Notes: generated from the letters alone by a model not told the origin. Shown: positions 1 to 9,515, counted from the stretch's first letter. The stretch is DNA of 39,273 nucleotides from an uncultured Bacteroidota bacterium (GCA_903858475.1 CAIOIZ010000023.1:1-39273), one strand, 5' to 3'. Program-made: numbers and translations.

Positions 1-11
1 CAATATAGCGC

Positions 12-31
12 ACTAAGTGTTTATACTTAGT
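12..31. promoter_or_regulatory. Inverted repeat upstream of the Hpt gene
   Basis: ACTAAGT at 12-18 and ACTTAGT at 25-31 are perfect 7-base arms around a 6-base spacer. It lies about 130 bases before the Hpt start and could be an operator or part of a 3' end lying outside the window. The rest of 1-160 is AT-rich and shows nothing else. Confidence 0.25.
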
Positions 32-160
32 TACTGTAAAGAATCTACCATTCTCTGGTATATTTTTAGGTATAGTTTTAAAAAAATCAATATTTTTATT
101 TGAAACCAATCAGGTTCTTTCTAAAAATAAATCTTGGGGGATATTTAAATTGAAATCGGC

Positions 161-520
161 ATGTATCAAATAAATAAGTTAGTAGTTAATTTAAATGAAA
201 TTGTGGGAGGAGAAGATGCTAAAGTTCAACAGTTCATTGATGCTATATTGCTTGAAATGACAGAGACGAAGCAAATTCTGCAGGAAATGAGCACTCATTT
301 TGAGATAGGGGTATTTAAAAAAGCCATCCATAAGTTGAAACCCACGATACAATTAGCTGCCCATGCCGATGCGGTGGAATGTATCAGTGCCATAATGGCC
401 AACACGCAAGTATTGGAAAACAAGGATTATGCCTTGGTTGCTGTACACCAGTTAGCTGCTTATATAGACGAAATTAAAGCTGCGCTGCAAGGTTATAATC
501 AGGGTGCAAGGAATTCGTAA
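161..520 (+). CDS. Stand-alone Hpt (histidine phosphotransfer) domain protein
   Basis: A 119-residue, all-helical protein with the phosphotransfer motif HKLKP, His57 being the probable phosphorylated residue. Hpt domains carry phosphoryl groups between receiver domains in multistep phosphorelays, in the cytoplasm. The surrounding pattern (KKAIHKLKPTI, followed by a helix ending IKAAL) closely parallels the C-terminal Hpt domain of the hybrid kinase at 18072-21410 (KKAAHRIKPSI). The canonical Gly after HxLK is Pro in both, so the pair look related. The length fits a single Hpt domain. The gene is convergent with the REC-only gene, 19 bases away, which is a natural partner by position. A hybrid kinase may precede it outside the window, in which case this would be a detached Hpt module. 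Partner assignment is inference. Confidence 0.75.
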   Translation: MYQINKLVVNLNEIVGGEDAKVQQFIDAILLEMTETKQILQEMSTHFEIGVFKKAIHKLKPTIQLAAHADAVECISAIMANTQVLENKDYALVAVHQLAAYIDEIKAALQGYNQGARNS

Positions 521-539
521 TCCAATGCTTTTGTAGCAA

Positions 540-893
540 TCAACTATCAACCAATTTGAGCGATTTTAAAAAGCTTTCAAGTGAAATGGGCTTTTTCAAA
601 AAGCATTTCACATTGGCATACTTTTTAGCTTCTTCTTCATATTGATCAAAAGAACTGGTTACAATCACGTGAATTTTTTCGTCAATTTCATTCAATAATT
701 TCCAGCTAATTCCATCCTTGAGTTCTATATCAAGGAATATCAAATCTACCTGGTTATTTTGAAGGTACTTGGATGCTTCTTTAACAGTGTCGAATGCACC
801 CTGAAAATTAACATATGGATAATTAGAACAAAACTGTTCTAGTGTAAGTCGGGCTACAAGATTATCTTCTAGTATGATGGTTCTTAGTTTCAA
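540..893 (-). CDS. Single-domain response regulator (REC only)
   Basis: A 117-residue receiver domain with no output domain. The acidic pair is Glu9-Asp10, the phosphoacceptor Asp55 lies in LIFLDIE, Thr79/Ser80 supply the switch hydroxyl, and Lys100/Lys101 precede Pro102. The sequence style (MKLRTIILEDN) resembles the receiver of LytTR-type regulators, but the protein stops where the receiver ends. Such proteins act as phosphate shuttles or sinks, or by protein contact. It is the last gene of the leftward operon and its ATG immediately follows the stop codon of the NarL-type regulator with no gap, so it is very likely co-transcribed and translationally coupled with the kinase above. It could exchange phosphate with the convergent Hpt protein. 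Confidence 0.85.
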   Translation of the reverse strand: MKLRTIILEDNLVARLTLEQFCSNYPYVNFQGAFDTVKEASKYLQNNQVDLIFLDIELKDGISWKLLNEIDEKIHVIVTSSFDQYEEEAKKYANVKCFLKKPISLESFLKSLKLVDS

Positions 894-1535
894 TTAAATA
901 TCTAATGAGGAGTTATTAATAAATTTAATCAGCGATGGGGTGTTTTTCTGATTTAGTTTGCGTAAAATATTTGACCTATGTACTTCGATTGTTCTAAAAG
1001 ATAGGTATATTTTTTCTCCTATTTCTTTGGAAGACAATCCCTCTTTGATGAGCTTTAGAATTTCAATTTCTCTTTCGGTTAATTTACTGATGCTATTGTC
1101 TTCGTCTTCTATCAATATTTGTTTAGATAAATTCTCTTGAATTTCTTTGCAGATATAAATTTTTCCATTGATGGCTGCAGTAATGGCATCAAACATCTCG
1201 TGTTTGGGTGAACTTTTGGTTACATATCCCTGTGCACCACTTTTAAGCATTCGTTTGGCAAAGGAGGGTTGATTGTGCATCGACACGCCAATTACTTTGG
1301 TGCCTGGAGAAATCTTTTTAATTTGTTTGGTAGCATCAATGCCGGAAATCGGTTGAATATTGATGTCCATGATTACAATATCTGGTCGGTTTAATTTCAC
1401 CATTTCAATGGCCTTGTCTGTATTGTCGCAAATATCAGTCACAGAGAAGCGTGGATCAGAATTGATTATTTCGGCCCACATTTCAGCTACCAGCACGTGG
1501 TCGTCCACAATCATGATAGAAATTTTGTTTGTCAT
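894..1535 (-). CDS. NarL/FixJ-type response regulator (REC + LuxR HTH)
   Basis: 213 residues. The N-terminal receiver has Asp11-Asp12, phosphoacceptor Asp57 (IVIMDIN), Ser85 and Lys107. The C-terminal LuxR-type helix-turn-helix is at about 152-197 (LTEREIEILKLIKEG, then the recognition helix region SFRTIEVHRSNILRKL). Proteins of this family bind DNA as dimers after phosphorylation. The start codon overlaps the kinase stop in an ATGA arrangement (tcat at 1532-1535), so the two are translationally coupled. The kinase has the HisKA_3 dimerisation type that usually pairs with NarL regulators, so the cognate assignment is strong. Target genes cannot be read from the window. Confidence 0.92.
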   Translation of the reverse strand: MTNKISIMIVDDHVLVAEMWAEIINSDPRFSVTDICDNTDKAIEMVKLNRPDIVIMDINIQPISGIDATKQIKKISPGTKVIGVSMHNQPSFAKRMLKSGAQGYVTKSSPKHEMFDAITAAINGKIYICKEIQENLSKQILIEDEDNSISKLTEREIEILKLIKEGLSSKEIGEKIYLSFRTIEVHRSNILRKLNQKNTPSLIKFINNSSLDI

Positions 1536-4252
1536 TTTTTGGTGATTTTATGTAAAGGTAAAGTGATAATAAATTCCACGCCCAATCCTTTTTCAGATTT
1601 GATATGGAATTCACCTTCGTAATAGTTAACACGGGTTTTGATACTCTTTAGTCCAACCCCTTTTTTTAAATTAGTTTGATCAAATCCATTGCCATCGTCT
1701 GTATATTTCAACACTAAATCTTTATTCTTTCTGCTGAAAATAATTTTCGCCAAATTGGCATTGGCGTATTTTAGTGTGTTGTTCGTTATTTCTTGTACAA
1801 TTCTATAAATCATAATCTGTGCCTCATACACCAAGTCATTAAAAACGGAATGATTGGCAATAAGTACAAATTTCAGTTTTTTTAAATCAGCATATTGAGA
1901 TAAAAATTCTATCAAAGCCACTTTTAAGCCCAGTTCATGCAAAGCAGGTGGTGCCAAGCTTCTTGAAATTCTTCTTACCTCGTTAAGGGTATCCTGTATT
2001 TTTTGTTGTGCCTTATTAATGGATGATATGTCTGGATTAGGGGCGTTTGCAATAACCTGCAAAAAAAGACTGGTATAAGTTAGCATTTGACCAACACTAT
2101 CATGTAATTCATGACCTAGCATTTCTTTTTGCCTTTCTTCTTCCGTTACCCTTACTTCTAATATTTCTTTTTGACGATTCAGTGCTTCTTCGGCTATCTG
2201 TCTTTCCATCGCCTTCATTTTACTGATATCCCAGTGTAAGCCAATCGACCCAGTTACATTCTTATTTCTATCAACAATCGGGGCGCCACTAATTATAATT
2301 TCAATAGGATTGCCGTCTTTGCGTATAATTTTTGTTTCGTAGTTGGATTCCTTCTGGTCCTTTCTAAGATCACGGACTTGCTGCATTTTTTTCTTTTCCT
2401 TTAGGTTGGGTAAAAAGAGTTTAGTGGCATTTTTCCCCTTGATTTCTTCTAGTAGGTAGCCCGTTATTCTTTCATAAGAATCATTGATCCAAATGATATT
2501 GTCCTGCATATCTACTTCCATTACGCCTAGTTGCATGTTTTCGAATAGACCACGATATTTTTGTTCACTCGCTTTTAATATTTCTTCTGCAGTTTTGAGT
2601 GCTGTAATATCCCTATTGTGCATCAGAATTTTAAGACTTCCATTACTGGATGATTTAACTAAAGAGCTAGCGGATTCTACCCAAAAAATATCCCCATTCT
2701 TTTTTACCATTCTATATTCAATCGAATAATCACTTCTTTGTAGATGGTCAAATGCCTTTACCCTGCTGATGCATTCTTTGGAAATAAAATGGTCAATTTT
2801 TTTTCCTTCCATATACCTAGGCTCAAATCCCATAATGCGGTTTACCGAAGGAGATACATATTCAATAACCCCTTTATCGGAAATTAGAAAAATGATATCG
2901 GGAGAATGTCTTGTTAAAGTGTCTAGTTTTTGAATTTCCTCATTTAGTTTATCCTGATAGTTTTTCCTTTCACTTAAATCAAAATAAGAGCCAATATAGC
3001 CAGCTAATTCTCCATTTTCAAAAAAACGAGGCACGGCATTTTCTTCTATGAAGCGGTATTTATTATCCTTGTCTTTTACCCTGTATTCAATATTTACTTT
3101 TTGATGCTTGGGTATTGCCTTATTCCACTTGCCTTTTACCTGTTTTCTGTCATCAGGATGAATGCGTGAAGTGAATACCGAATAGCGTTTCATTTGCTCA
3201 AGACTAAAACCTAAAAAGTTTTTGGTAGCTTTATTAGAGTAAATAATACGATTATATTTATCCGAAACCCAAATCATTGAAGGCAGTGCTTCTGTAATGA
3301 GTTCAAATCTTTTTTCGCTTTCTTTCACTTGAAGCGAATAAATATGCACATTGGTTACATTGCTGATACGACCACTGATAATAGTATCATTAATAATTGG
3401 ATCAAATCTTTTGTTGATCGTTTCCTCTAGCCAAAAAAGCTCTTTGGTGATTTTATTTTTTACCGAATATCGAATGGTAGCTTGACCTGTTTTTTGAAGC
3501 GTTTTCATCATTTGGTCATAGTCTTCCCTTGATTCTTTTTGAACAAATTTTATTCTCTCTTTGATCGCATCTGCATATTTACTGGGGTTGAATCCGTAGA
3601 ATTGCCCCCACATAGAAGTGAAAATATTCTTTTCTTTATAAGTATTGTAAATAATATAATAAGCTTCATCCGTTGACTCCAAGAAATTATTTAACCGAAA
3701 GAAGTTGTCATAGGATTTTTTTTCAATGAGGTTTTTTTCAGTGATATCCCAGCCATAGAAATTAATGTATTCGTACTTCTGAATTTTTACATACTGCAGT
3801 ATATAATCCCTATCATCAATAGTAAGTTCCAACTGGCCATTTCCCTTCAAAAGGGGTACTATCATGTTGAAAAAATCTGGTAGGAGGTATTTTTTATTTT
3901 CATAAATAAATTCTTTCAACTGGCTTGCCGCCGGATTTTTGAACAATAGGCTTCCATCATTCTTGATTCTAATAATTGGGGAGGGGTTTTGAATCGGGAA
4001 ATTGGCTACTTCCTGAATTTCCTTTGTTCGCTTTTCAACTTCATTTTCTAGCCCAGCATTTAAATTCTTTAACTCCTCATTTAATTTATTGTATTCTGTT
4101 TCGTTGACAGAAAAAGCATGCTCACCTAGTTCGCGATCATAATTTGCATAAGATTCACTGATAGCTTTTATGAAGCTATCCAACTTGTCAATATTGGGGA
4201 GATTTTCCCCAAAGTGCTTTTTTATTTGTCTTTCTAATTGTTTATGCAACAT
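1532..4252 (-). CDS. Multi-PAS sensor histidine kinase (HisKA_3/HATPase)
   Basis: 906 residues with no evident membrane segment, so probably cytosolic. It has an N-terminal module (about 1-75, LHKQLERQIKKHF, then a coiled coil with NEVEKRTKEIQE), followed by about five PAS folds (roughly 85-175, 185-305, 315-430, 440-555, 560-685). The HisKA_3 histidine is His717 in ELHDSVGQ. The ATPase shows the N-box QEITNN near 820, the G1 box DDGNG at about 852-856 and the G2 region KKGVGLKSIKTR. Its N-terminal 40 residues resemble those of the hybrid kinase at 18072 (shared LHK, a conserved hydrophobic pattern and SY before the acidic stretch). It lies 5 bases downstream of the FIST gene, suggesting FIST supplies the sensory input, and it overlaps its regulator by 4 bases. 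Confidence 0.92.
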   Translation of the reverse strand: MLHKQLERQIKKHFGENLPNIDKLDSFIKAISESYANYDRELGEHAFSVNETEYNKLNEELKNLNAGLENEVEKRTKEIQEVANFPIQNPSPIIRIKNDGSLLFKNPAASQLKEFIYENKKYLLPDFFNMIVPLLKGNGQLELTIDDRDYILQYVKIQKYEYINFYGWDITEKNLIEKKSYDNFFRLNNFLESTDEAYYIIYNTYKEKNIFTSMWGQFYGFNPSKYADAIKERIKFVQKESREDYDQMMKTLQKTGQATIRYSVKNKITKELFWLEETINKRFDPIINDTIISGRISNVTNVHIYSLQVKESEKRFELITEALPSMIWVSDKYNRIIYSNKATKNFLGFSLEQMKRYSVFTSRIHPDDRKQVKGKWNKAIPKHQKVNIEYRVKDKDNKYRFIEENAVPRFFENGELAGYIGSYFDLSERKNYQDKLNEEIQKLDTLTRHSPDIIFLISDKGVIEYVSPSVNRIMGFEPRYMEGKKIDHFISKECISRVKAFDHLQRSDYSIEYRMVKKNGDIFWVESASSLVKSSSNGSLKILMHNRDITALKTAEEILKASEQKYRGLFENMQLGVMEVDMQDNIIWINDSYERITGYLLEEIKGKNATKLFLPNLKEKKKMQQVRDLRKDQKESNYETKIIRKDGNPIEIIISGAPIVDRNKNVTGSIGLHWDISKMKAMERQIAEEALNRQKEILEVRVTEEERQKEMLGHELHDSVGQMLTYTSLFLQVIANAPNPDISSINKAQQKIQDTLNEVRRISRSLAPPALHELGLKVALIEFLSQYADLKKLKFVLIANHSVFNDLVYEAQIMIYRIVQEITNNTLKYANANLAKIIFSRKNKDLVLKYTDDGNGFDQTNLKKGVGLKSIKTRVNYYEGEFHIKSEKGLGVEFIITLPLHKITKK

Positions 4253-4257
4253 CTATC

Positions 4258-5406
4258 CTAAACTAATTCTGTAAATGTAGTAATGGTATAAGTTTGATTA
4301 TGTAAATAACTGGCTTTTGAATAACTATCATTAGTGGGGCAAATTTCACCATAAGAAAAGAATCCCGCAATTTTTGTTTTACTTGCTAAATAGTCTGCTG
4401 CTGTTTCAATTTCTTCATCAATTCGGTTTCCCAGTACAATTTTTCTACCTACACAGCTAATGATTAGGGCCAATTCTGGTTCTTTCCCTTCCATTTGTTC
4501 TACTGCACGAAGTGTAGCTTCTTGTGCAGCCATAATCAAATTATCAAAATTCGTCTTCATGAACCTGGCCTTGGCTCCAACGGGAATATCTCCCGCAAAA
4601 GTCATGCTTTGCTCCTTCTCATTAATAGAAAGGATGGTTCTAACAACTCGATAATTGTCTTCTTCAAACCAAATTTCCAATGGAAATTGCAAGGCTGAGC
4701 CAGGCAATTCCTCGGCATATTTCCCCAGGTATTTTTTATACAATTCTAAAGCATTGGTGTGGTTGATTTCAAATAACACATTACCTTTTGAAGCAGTAAT
4801 TTGTCTTTCTGGACCAAAAACATCCCAACCACCCTTACTACCTGTTCCAATTTTAACATGGTTACCATAAAAGCCAATCAATACCACATTGCCATTTTGA
4901 ATATCACCGTTCAACCCAACCAAGGTGTCTTTAAAAGCAGCTCCATCTCCTGCCATGCCTCCTGATATCAACACGTCTTTGGGCACAAATTCTGTTATTC
5001 CCTTTAATAGGGCATCTCCGTTTACTATGTTGCCATCCGAAATCAACAAAATGTACCGAAGATCCTGGCTGGGCAAACTTTCACCCAAAGCCTTTCCCAT
5101 TTCATAGCTACCTTTGTGATTATTGATATTGGAGATGGCAAATTGAAGTTCAGTTTTTTCGAAATCTATTGCAATGCCAACTAGTGAATCTTCCAAACTG
5201 CTTGTGTCTAGGATTTCTCCTGCAGTTGAACAAGTTACTAAATTGGCTTTTGGGAACTCCTTTTTTAGGGTTAAATATAAATCTTCCTGTGCAATTAATG
5301 GCTTTGCTCCAAAAATCAACAATAATTGAGCATGGGGCGTTTTTTCAATCTCATATCCCTTGTTGATCCAGTTGTTCTGAATGTAATGAAAAGTAGCTAC
5401 TTGCAT
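4258..5406 (-). CDS. FIST domain sensory protein
   Basis: 382 residues matching the FIST_N plus FIST_C arrangement. The N-terminal half carries the characteristic CSTAGEI and GLAGDG-like features (here GGMAGDGAAF), and the C-terminal half includes ALIISCVGRKIVLG and the terminal GFFSYGEICP. FIST domains are predicted to bind small ligands such as amino acids and are found next to signal transduction proteins. No signal peptide is visible, so it is likely cytoplasmic. It is the first gene of a leftward operon with the PAS kinase, the NarL regulator and the REC protein, 5 bases before the kinase. The inferred job is ligand detection and relay to that kinase. The ligand is unknown. Confidence 0.88.
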   Translation of the reverse strand: MQVATFHYIQNNWINKGYEIEKTPHAQLLLIFGAKPLIAQEDLYLTLKKEFPKANLVTCSTAGEILDTSSLEDSLVGIAIDFEKTELQFAISNINNHKGSYEMGKALGESLPSQDLRYILLISDGNIVNGDALLKGITEFVPKDVLISGGMAGDGAAFKDTLVGLNGDIQNGNVVLIGFYGNHVKIGTGSKGGWDVFGPERQITASKGNVLFEINHTNALELYKKYLGKYAEELPGSALQFPLEIWFEEDNYRVVRTILSINEKEQSMTFAGDIPVGAKARFMKTNFDNLIMAAQEATLRAVEQMEGKEPELALIISCVGRKIVLGNRIDEEIETAADYLASKTKIAGFFSYGEICPTNDSYSKASYLHNQTYTITTFTELV

Positions 5407-5561
5407 GATTGGAATGGGGCTGTTTTGTAGGCTGAAGAATGGGCATTATTGACTTCCTTTCGAAGTTAACTAAAAGACTACGCTATTATTTGTTCTACCA
5501 CCATCCCTTTAGTTTTTAGTGGTAATCAATTAATAAGCCTAGTGGTAAATACTTATACGCT

Positions 5562-5581
5562 AAATATTTATAAGAATATTT
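5562..5581. promoter_or_regulatory. Inverted repeat between FIST operon and hybrid kinase
   Basis: AAATATT (5562-5568) and AATATTT (5575-5581) flank a 6-base spacer in the 268-base divergent intergenic region 5407-5674. Its placement could suit an operator, but it is AT-only and may be chance. The remainder of this intergenic region is AT-rich with no open frame and no convincing TAnnTTTG box. Confidence 0.2.
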
Positions 5582-5674
5582 ACGCATTTAAAAATTTTAT
5601 TACCTGTTACACCTACTAAAGAACTAAAAAAATACGATATTGCCACGCGTGCCGATAAAATAAAACCTACCCGT

Positions 5675-8600
5675 ATGGAAGAAATTAATCTTACAAACCC
5701 AATTGAAAAAACCCTTTCAGAAAAATTAAGTTTTGCTGTAGATAATTCTATGGACGGAGTCGCATTATTGGATCCGGAGGGGAAATATTACTATTTGAAT
5801 GAAGTGCATCTTTCCATGTTTGGTTATCAATCAGATAAAGAGTTGATTGGCAAAACCTGGCAATTCATTTACGGGCAAGAAGAAATTGATAGGATTAGTC
5901 AATATTTGTTTCCCCTGTTGATGGCCAATGGAAAATGGTCTGGCGAAACACTTGGAAAAAGCAAGACCGGTGAACCAGTATATCAGGAAATATCCCTTAC
6001 CGCCATGCCTGATGGGGGTTTGATTTGTATATGCAGGGATATTGCTCAGAAAAAGAAAAACCTTCTCCAATTAGAAATATATGAGCGGATTTTAAAACAT
6101 TCCAGCTTAATGGCTATTCAAACAAACGTAAATCGCGAAATTGTTTGGGTGAATGATGCATTCAGCAAAGTGACAGGTTATACTTTTGAAGAGGCAATGG
6201 GTAAAAAACCTGGCAAACTATTGCATGGTAAAGAAACTGATCCTGCTACGGTAGCTTACATGACCAAGCAAATTTCAAAAGGTGAAGTATTTAGTTGTGA
6301 GGTAGTGAATTACAATAAATCTGGTGAGCCTTATTGGATTAGTATTAATGGGCAACCATTGTACAGCGATAAAGGAGAGATTGAACACTTTTTTGCTATT
6401 CAAGAGGATATTACTGTTCGTAAGTTAACGGAGAAGAAAATGAAGGAAAATAGCTTGCGATTGCAGTATGCTATGGACGCGGCAAATGGTGCGCTTTGGG
6501 AGTGGGACATTGTCAATAATACAGTGTTTTATTCTGCACAATGGAAAGCCATTCTAGGATATAAAGATGATGAACTTTCCAATGATTTTAAGGAGTGGGA
6601 AAGCCGTGTTCACCCAGAAGATATTGAAAGAGTTGTTCAATCAATCAACGACTATTTGGAAGGTAAAACAGATGGGTATAAATCTTATACAAGAATTTTA
6701 CATAAAGATGGATATTACCTGCATTGGTTGGATCAAGGAACTATATCAGAAAGAGACGCAAAAGGAAAGCCTATCAGAATGGTGGGAGTAGCGATTGATT
6801 TCAGTGAATTAAAGGAAACACAACAAAAGCTAAAAGATAGTGAGGAAAGGTGGAGAATGGCACTAGAGGGCGCTGGCGCTGGTATTTGGGAGTGGGACAT
6901 AATAGAAAATAATTTTATTTTTTCTGTTCGTCATAATGAAAGTCTTGGTTACAATCAGGCAGATAAGGTTCCTTCCAATTTCGAATTTTGGTACAATCAA
7001 ACACATCCAGATGATATTGCAGCGGTGGGGGAGGCATTAGAAAACTATTGGAAAGGAATTGAAAACCATTTTCAATGCGACTTTAGGTGCAAAAACAAAG
7101 AAGGCGAATATACTTGGTTGGAAGTAAGGGGGGTTACTTTACAGCGTAGCGAGGACGGAACTGCATTGAAAATGATCGGTTCCAGCTATAATGTACAGGA
7201 TAAGAAAATCGTGGAAAGTAAATTAAAAGACAGCGAACGTAGATGGAATTTTGCCTTGGAAGGAACGGGAGCAGGTATTTGGGATTGGAATGTTAAGGAA
7301 GATACTATTTTTTATTCTCCCAAAGCCATCGAAATGGTTGATTATGGAGCCATGAGCGGCGATACCCCAGCTGAAAGATTTCAATCTTTACTACATTCTG
7401 AAGACCGCGATCATATGGCCAATACAATCGAAGATATGATCAATGGTTTAGATAAAACAATTGGCCAATATCGAATTAAAGCTACCAATGGCAAATTTAT
7501 TTGGGTAGAAGATAATGCCATGGTAGTAGAAAGAAGTAGCAATGGCTTCCCTAAACGAATACTGGGTTCCTTTGTGGATATTTCCAATCGAAAAGAAACG
7601 GAAATAGAATTAATTCGATCTAAGGAATTAGCCGAAGCATTGGTTAAAAAAGAAAGAAGATTTTTGGCTAACATTAGTCATGAACTTCGAACACCACTTC
7701 ATGCTGTTATTGGTTTAAGTGAGCAATTAAGCGCTAGCCCATTGGCAAAAAAACAAAAAGAATACATTGGCATCATTAATAAATCTGCTCGACACCTGCT
7801 TGAATTAATCAGCGAAGTATTGGATCTTTCTAAAATTGCCGAAGGAAAAATTGTATTTGAGGAAACCGTTTTTTCATTTACTAAAGTGTTGAATGAATCC
7901 ATTCAATTGGTTAGTCAAAATAAATTAAGTAGATCGGTAGTGTTAAAAACGGATGCTTGTGATTTTCAGCTAGACCATTTTATTTTAGGTGATTCATTAC
8001 GACTGAAGCAGATATTCATCAATATATTGGGGAATGCTCTTAAGTTTACTGACACAGGATTTGTTGAAGTTGAATACAGCATAAAAGACTTAGACTATTT
8101 TAAAAAGAATTTCCAAATTCGAATCACTGATACAGGGATAGGAATGAATGAGGATCTTGTAAATAGACTTTTCGAAGATTTTACTCAAGGAGATGAATCA
8201 TTTGCCAGAAAATTTGGTGGTAGTGGATTAGGACTTTCTATTACCAAAAAATTGGTGGAAATGATGAATGGCCAAATCAATATTACAAGTAAGCTTGGCG
8301 TTGGAACAACCGTACTAATTAACATTCCATTCATGCCCACATTGCCGGTGATTGATTATCCCGAAATTGATGTGGAAGTCAATAGGGATTTTTCATCGCT
8401 GAAAGTTTTAGTGGTAGAAGATAGTAGTTTCAATATGTTGGTGGCTAAGTTAATTTTGAATAAACACAATATATTCCCCGACGAAGCCACCAATGGTTTA
8501 GAAGCCATTAATAAACTGCAATCAGGCAAGTGTTACGATCTTGTTTTTATGGATATTCAAATGCCCGAAATGGATGGGCTAGAAGCAACACAATACATCC

Positions 8601-8764
8601 GTAAACAATTAAAACTTACCCTGCCAATCATTGCACTCACAGCCAATGCGGTCAAAGAAGAACTTGACTACTATCTCACTGAAGGATTGAATGATTATAT
8701 TACTAAACCTTTTGAAGAAAAAAACCTGATACAAAAATTAGCCCAGTGGGTTGCTCCCTCCTAA
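5675..8764 (+). CDS. Hybrid histidine kinase, five PAS domains plus REC
   Basis: 1029 residues without membrane segments. About five PAS domains occupy roughly 15-125, 130-255, 262-385, 390-515 and 517-645. The third to fifth are near-repeats of each other, each beginning with a form of RWxxALEGxGAGIWEWD. HisKA follows with His669 in NISHELRTPLHAV. HATPase_c has an N-box near ILGNALKFT and the G1 box DTGIGM. A C-terminal receiver has Asp960 in VFMDIQMPEMDG and Lys in ITKPFEE. There is no Hpt domain, so onward transfer needs a separate Hpt, for which the stand-alone Hpt at 161-520 is a candidate. It is divergent from the FIST operon. The start at 5675 is the first ATG and keeps the whole first PAS domain. 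Confidence 0.92.
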   Translation: MEEINLTNPIEKTLSEKLSFAVDNSMDGVALLDPEGKYYYLNEVHLSMFGYQSDKELIGKTWQFIYGQEEIDRISQYLFPLLMANGKWSGETLGKSKTGEPVYQEISLTAMPDGGLICICRDIAQKKKNLLQLEIYERILKHSSLMAIQTNVNREIVWVNDAFSKVTGYTFEEAMGKKPGKLLHGKETDPATVAYMTKQISKGEVFSCEVVNYNKSGEPYWISINGQPLYSDKGEIEHFFAIQEDITVRKLTEKKMKENSLRLQYAMDAANGALWEWDIVNNTVFYSAQWKAILGYKDDELSNDFKEWESRVHPEDIERVVQSINDYLEGKTDGYKSYTRILHKDGYYLHWLDQGTISERDAKGKPIRMVGVAIDFSELKETQQKLKDSEERWRMALEGAGAGIWEWDIIENNFIFSVRHNESLGYNQADKVPSNFEFWYNQTHPDDIAAVGEALENYWKGIENHFQCDFRCKNKEGEYTWLEVRGVTLQRSEDGTALKMIGSSYNVQDKKIVESKLKDSERRWNFALEGTGAGIWDWNVKEDTIFYSPKAIEMVDYGAMSGDTPAERFQSLLHSEDRDHMANTIEDMINGLDKTIGQYRIKATNGKFIWVEDNAMVVERSSNGFPKRILGSFVDISNRKETEIELIRSKELAEALVKKERRFLANISHELRTPLHAVIGLSEQLSASPLAKKQKEYIGIINKSARHLLELISEVLDLSKIAEGKIVFEETVFSFTKVLNESIQLVSQNKLSRSVVLKTDACDFQLDHFILGDSLRLKQIFINILGNALKFTDTGFVEVEYSIKDLDYFKKNFQIRITDTGIGMNEDLVNRLFEDFTQGDESFARKFGGSGLGLSITKKLVEMMNGQINITSKLGVGTTVLINIPFMPTLPVIDYPEIDVEVNRDFSSLKVLVVEDSSFNMLVAKLILNKHNIFPDEATNGLEAINKLQSGKCYDLVFMDIQMPEMDGLEATQYIRKQLKLTLPIIALTANAVKEELDYYLTEGLNDYITKPFEEKNLIQKLAQWVAPS

Positions 8765-9020
8765 GTATATTGAGGAGCAATATTTTAATTTACTGCATAC
8801 GTGGATATACGTATATCTGATGCGGGTTTTTAACCAATTTGCAAGAAGAGTGCGAATGCTTCCCCCTTTATTAAAAATTAGTGTATAGCTTTAAGAACAA
8901 ACCAATTGTGTATGTCGGTTTATGATTATTTGAACTGTTGAAATCCGCAATTGGACGTTCTTAAATTCCGCAAATAAGAAATTATTCCAAAATATGGAAG
9001 GTAGGTGTTCTTGTTTATTT

Positions 9021-9056
9021 CTGAAACTCAAGCCTGGCTTGAGTTTCAGTTTTTTT
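9021..9056 (+). terminator. Long hairpin followed by T-run
   Basis: CTGAAACTCAAGC and GCTTGAGTTTCAG form perfect 13-base arms around CTG, followed by seven T at 9050-9056. This is the geometry of a rho-independent terminator for rightward transcription, 257 bases past the hybrid kinase stop. The unusually long perfect stem could also be a mobile palindrome of the REP kind. Confidence 0.55.
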
Positions 9057-9187
9057 AGGGACTTGGCATAATAATCGTGTAATGTTATTGGTCTAATTTG
9101 GTTAATCCCAAGCTGACTCGTGGCGAAGGCCACATAGTTCTTAAAACATCTAACACGAAAGAATCTACTTTAATTAGAACCAGACTC

Positions 9188-9213
9188 ATTATTGGAATCA
9201 GTATTCCAATAAT
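9188..9213. repeat. Perfect 11-base inverted repeat
   Basis: ATTATTGGAAT and ATTCCAATAAT flank the tetraloop CAGT. No T-run follows, so it is not a standard terminator. It could be an RNA stem or a protein-binding palindrome. Confidence 0.5.
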
Positions 9214-9427
9214 TTCTTGTCAAGTTAAGAGTTGATTCAAAAAATTATTGATACCCGATTTAAATATCGGTACATACTGTTAAGCAGAAATAGTATGATA
9301 AATTATCAGTTTTTGGCCGTTCTGCCTATGAACCTAACACCGATAAGTATTTACGCCTCTTGTAAAGCTTATCACACCTGATTGTTTTTTATTAACCGGC
9401 TGCTTACCCACATTGCCGATTAGTATT

Positions 9428-9515
9428 AGGATGGTGGTACAAAGTGGAATGTATTATTAATGAACTGTTCAAGCATGAGTTCTTATAATCCATATTGTGC
9501 TACCATCCTCTTTTT
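9428..9515 (+). terminator. Extended 82-base hairpin with T-run (terminator or small structured RNA end)
   Basis: AGGATGGTGGTACAA (9428-9442) pairs with TTGTGCTACCATCCT (9495-9509) over 15 positions with two G-U pairs. The interior GAACT 9462-9466 / AGTTC 9478-9482 pairs again, and five T follow at 9511-9515. The pairing and T-run favour a plus-strand RNA. The terminal inverted repeats also resemble a miniature transposable element, but no target-site duplication was seen. Confidence 0.4.

Noticed and set aside
8891..9133. 80-codon minus-strand open frame in the gene-free region
   Set aside because: It runs through the 9021-9049 hairpin, has no recognisable domain and no promoter or neighbour to support it.
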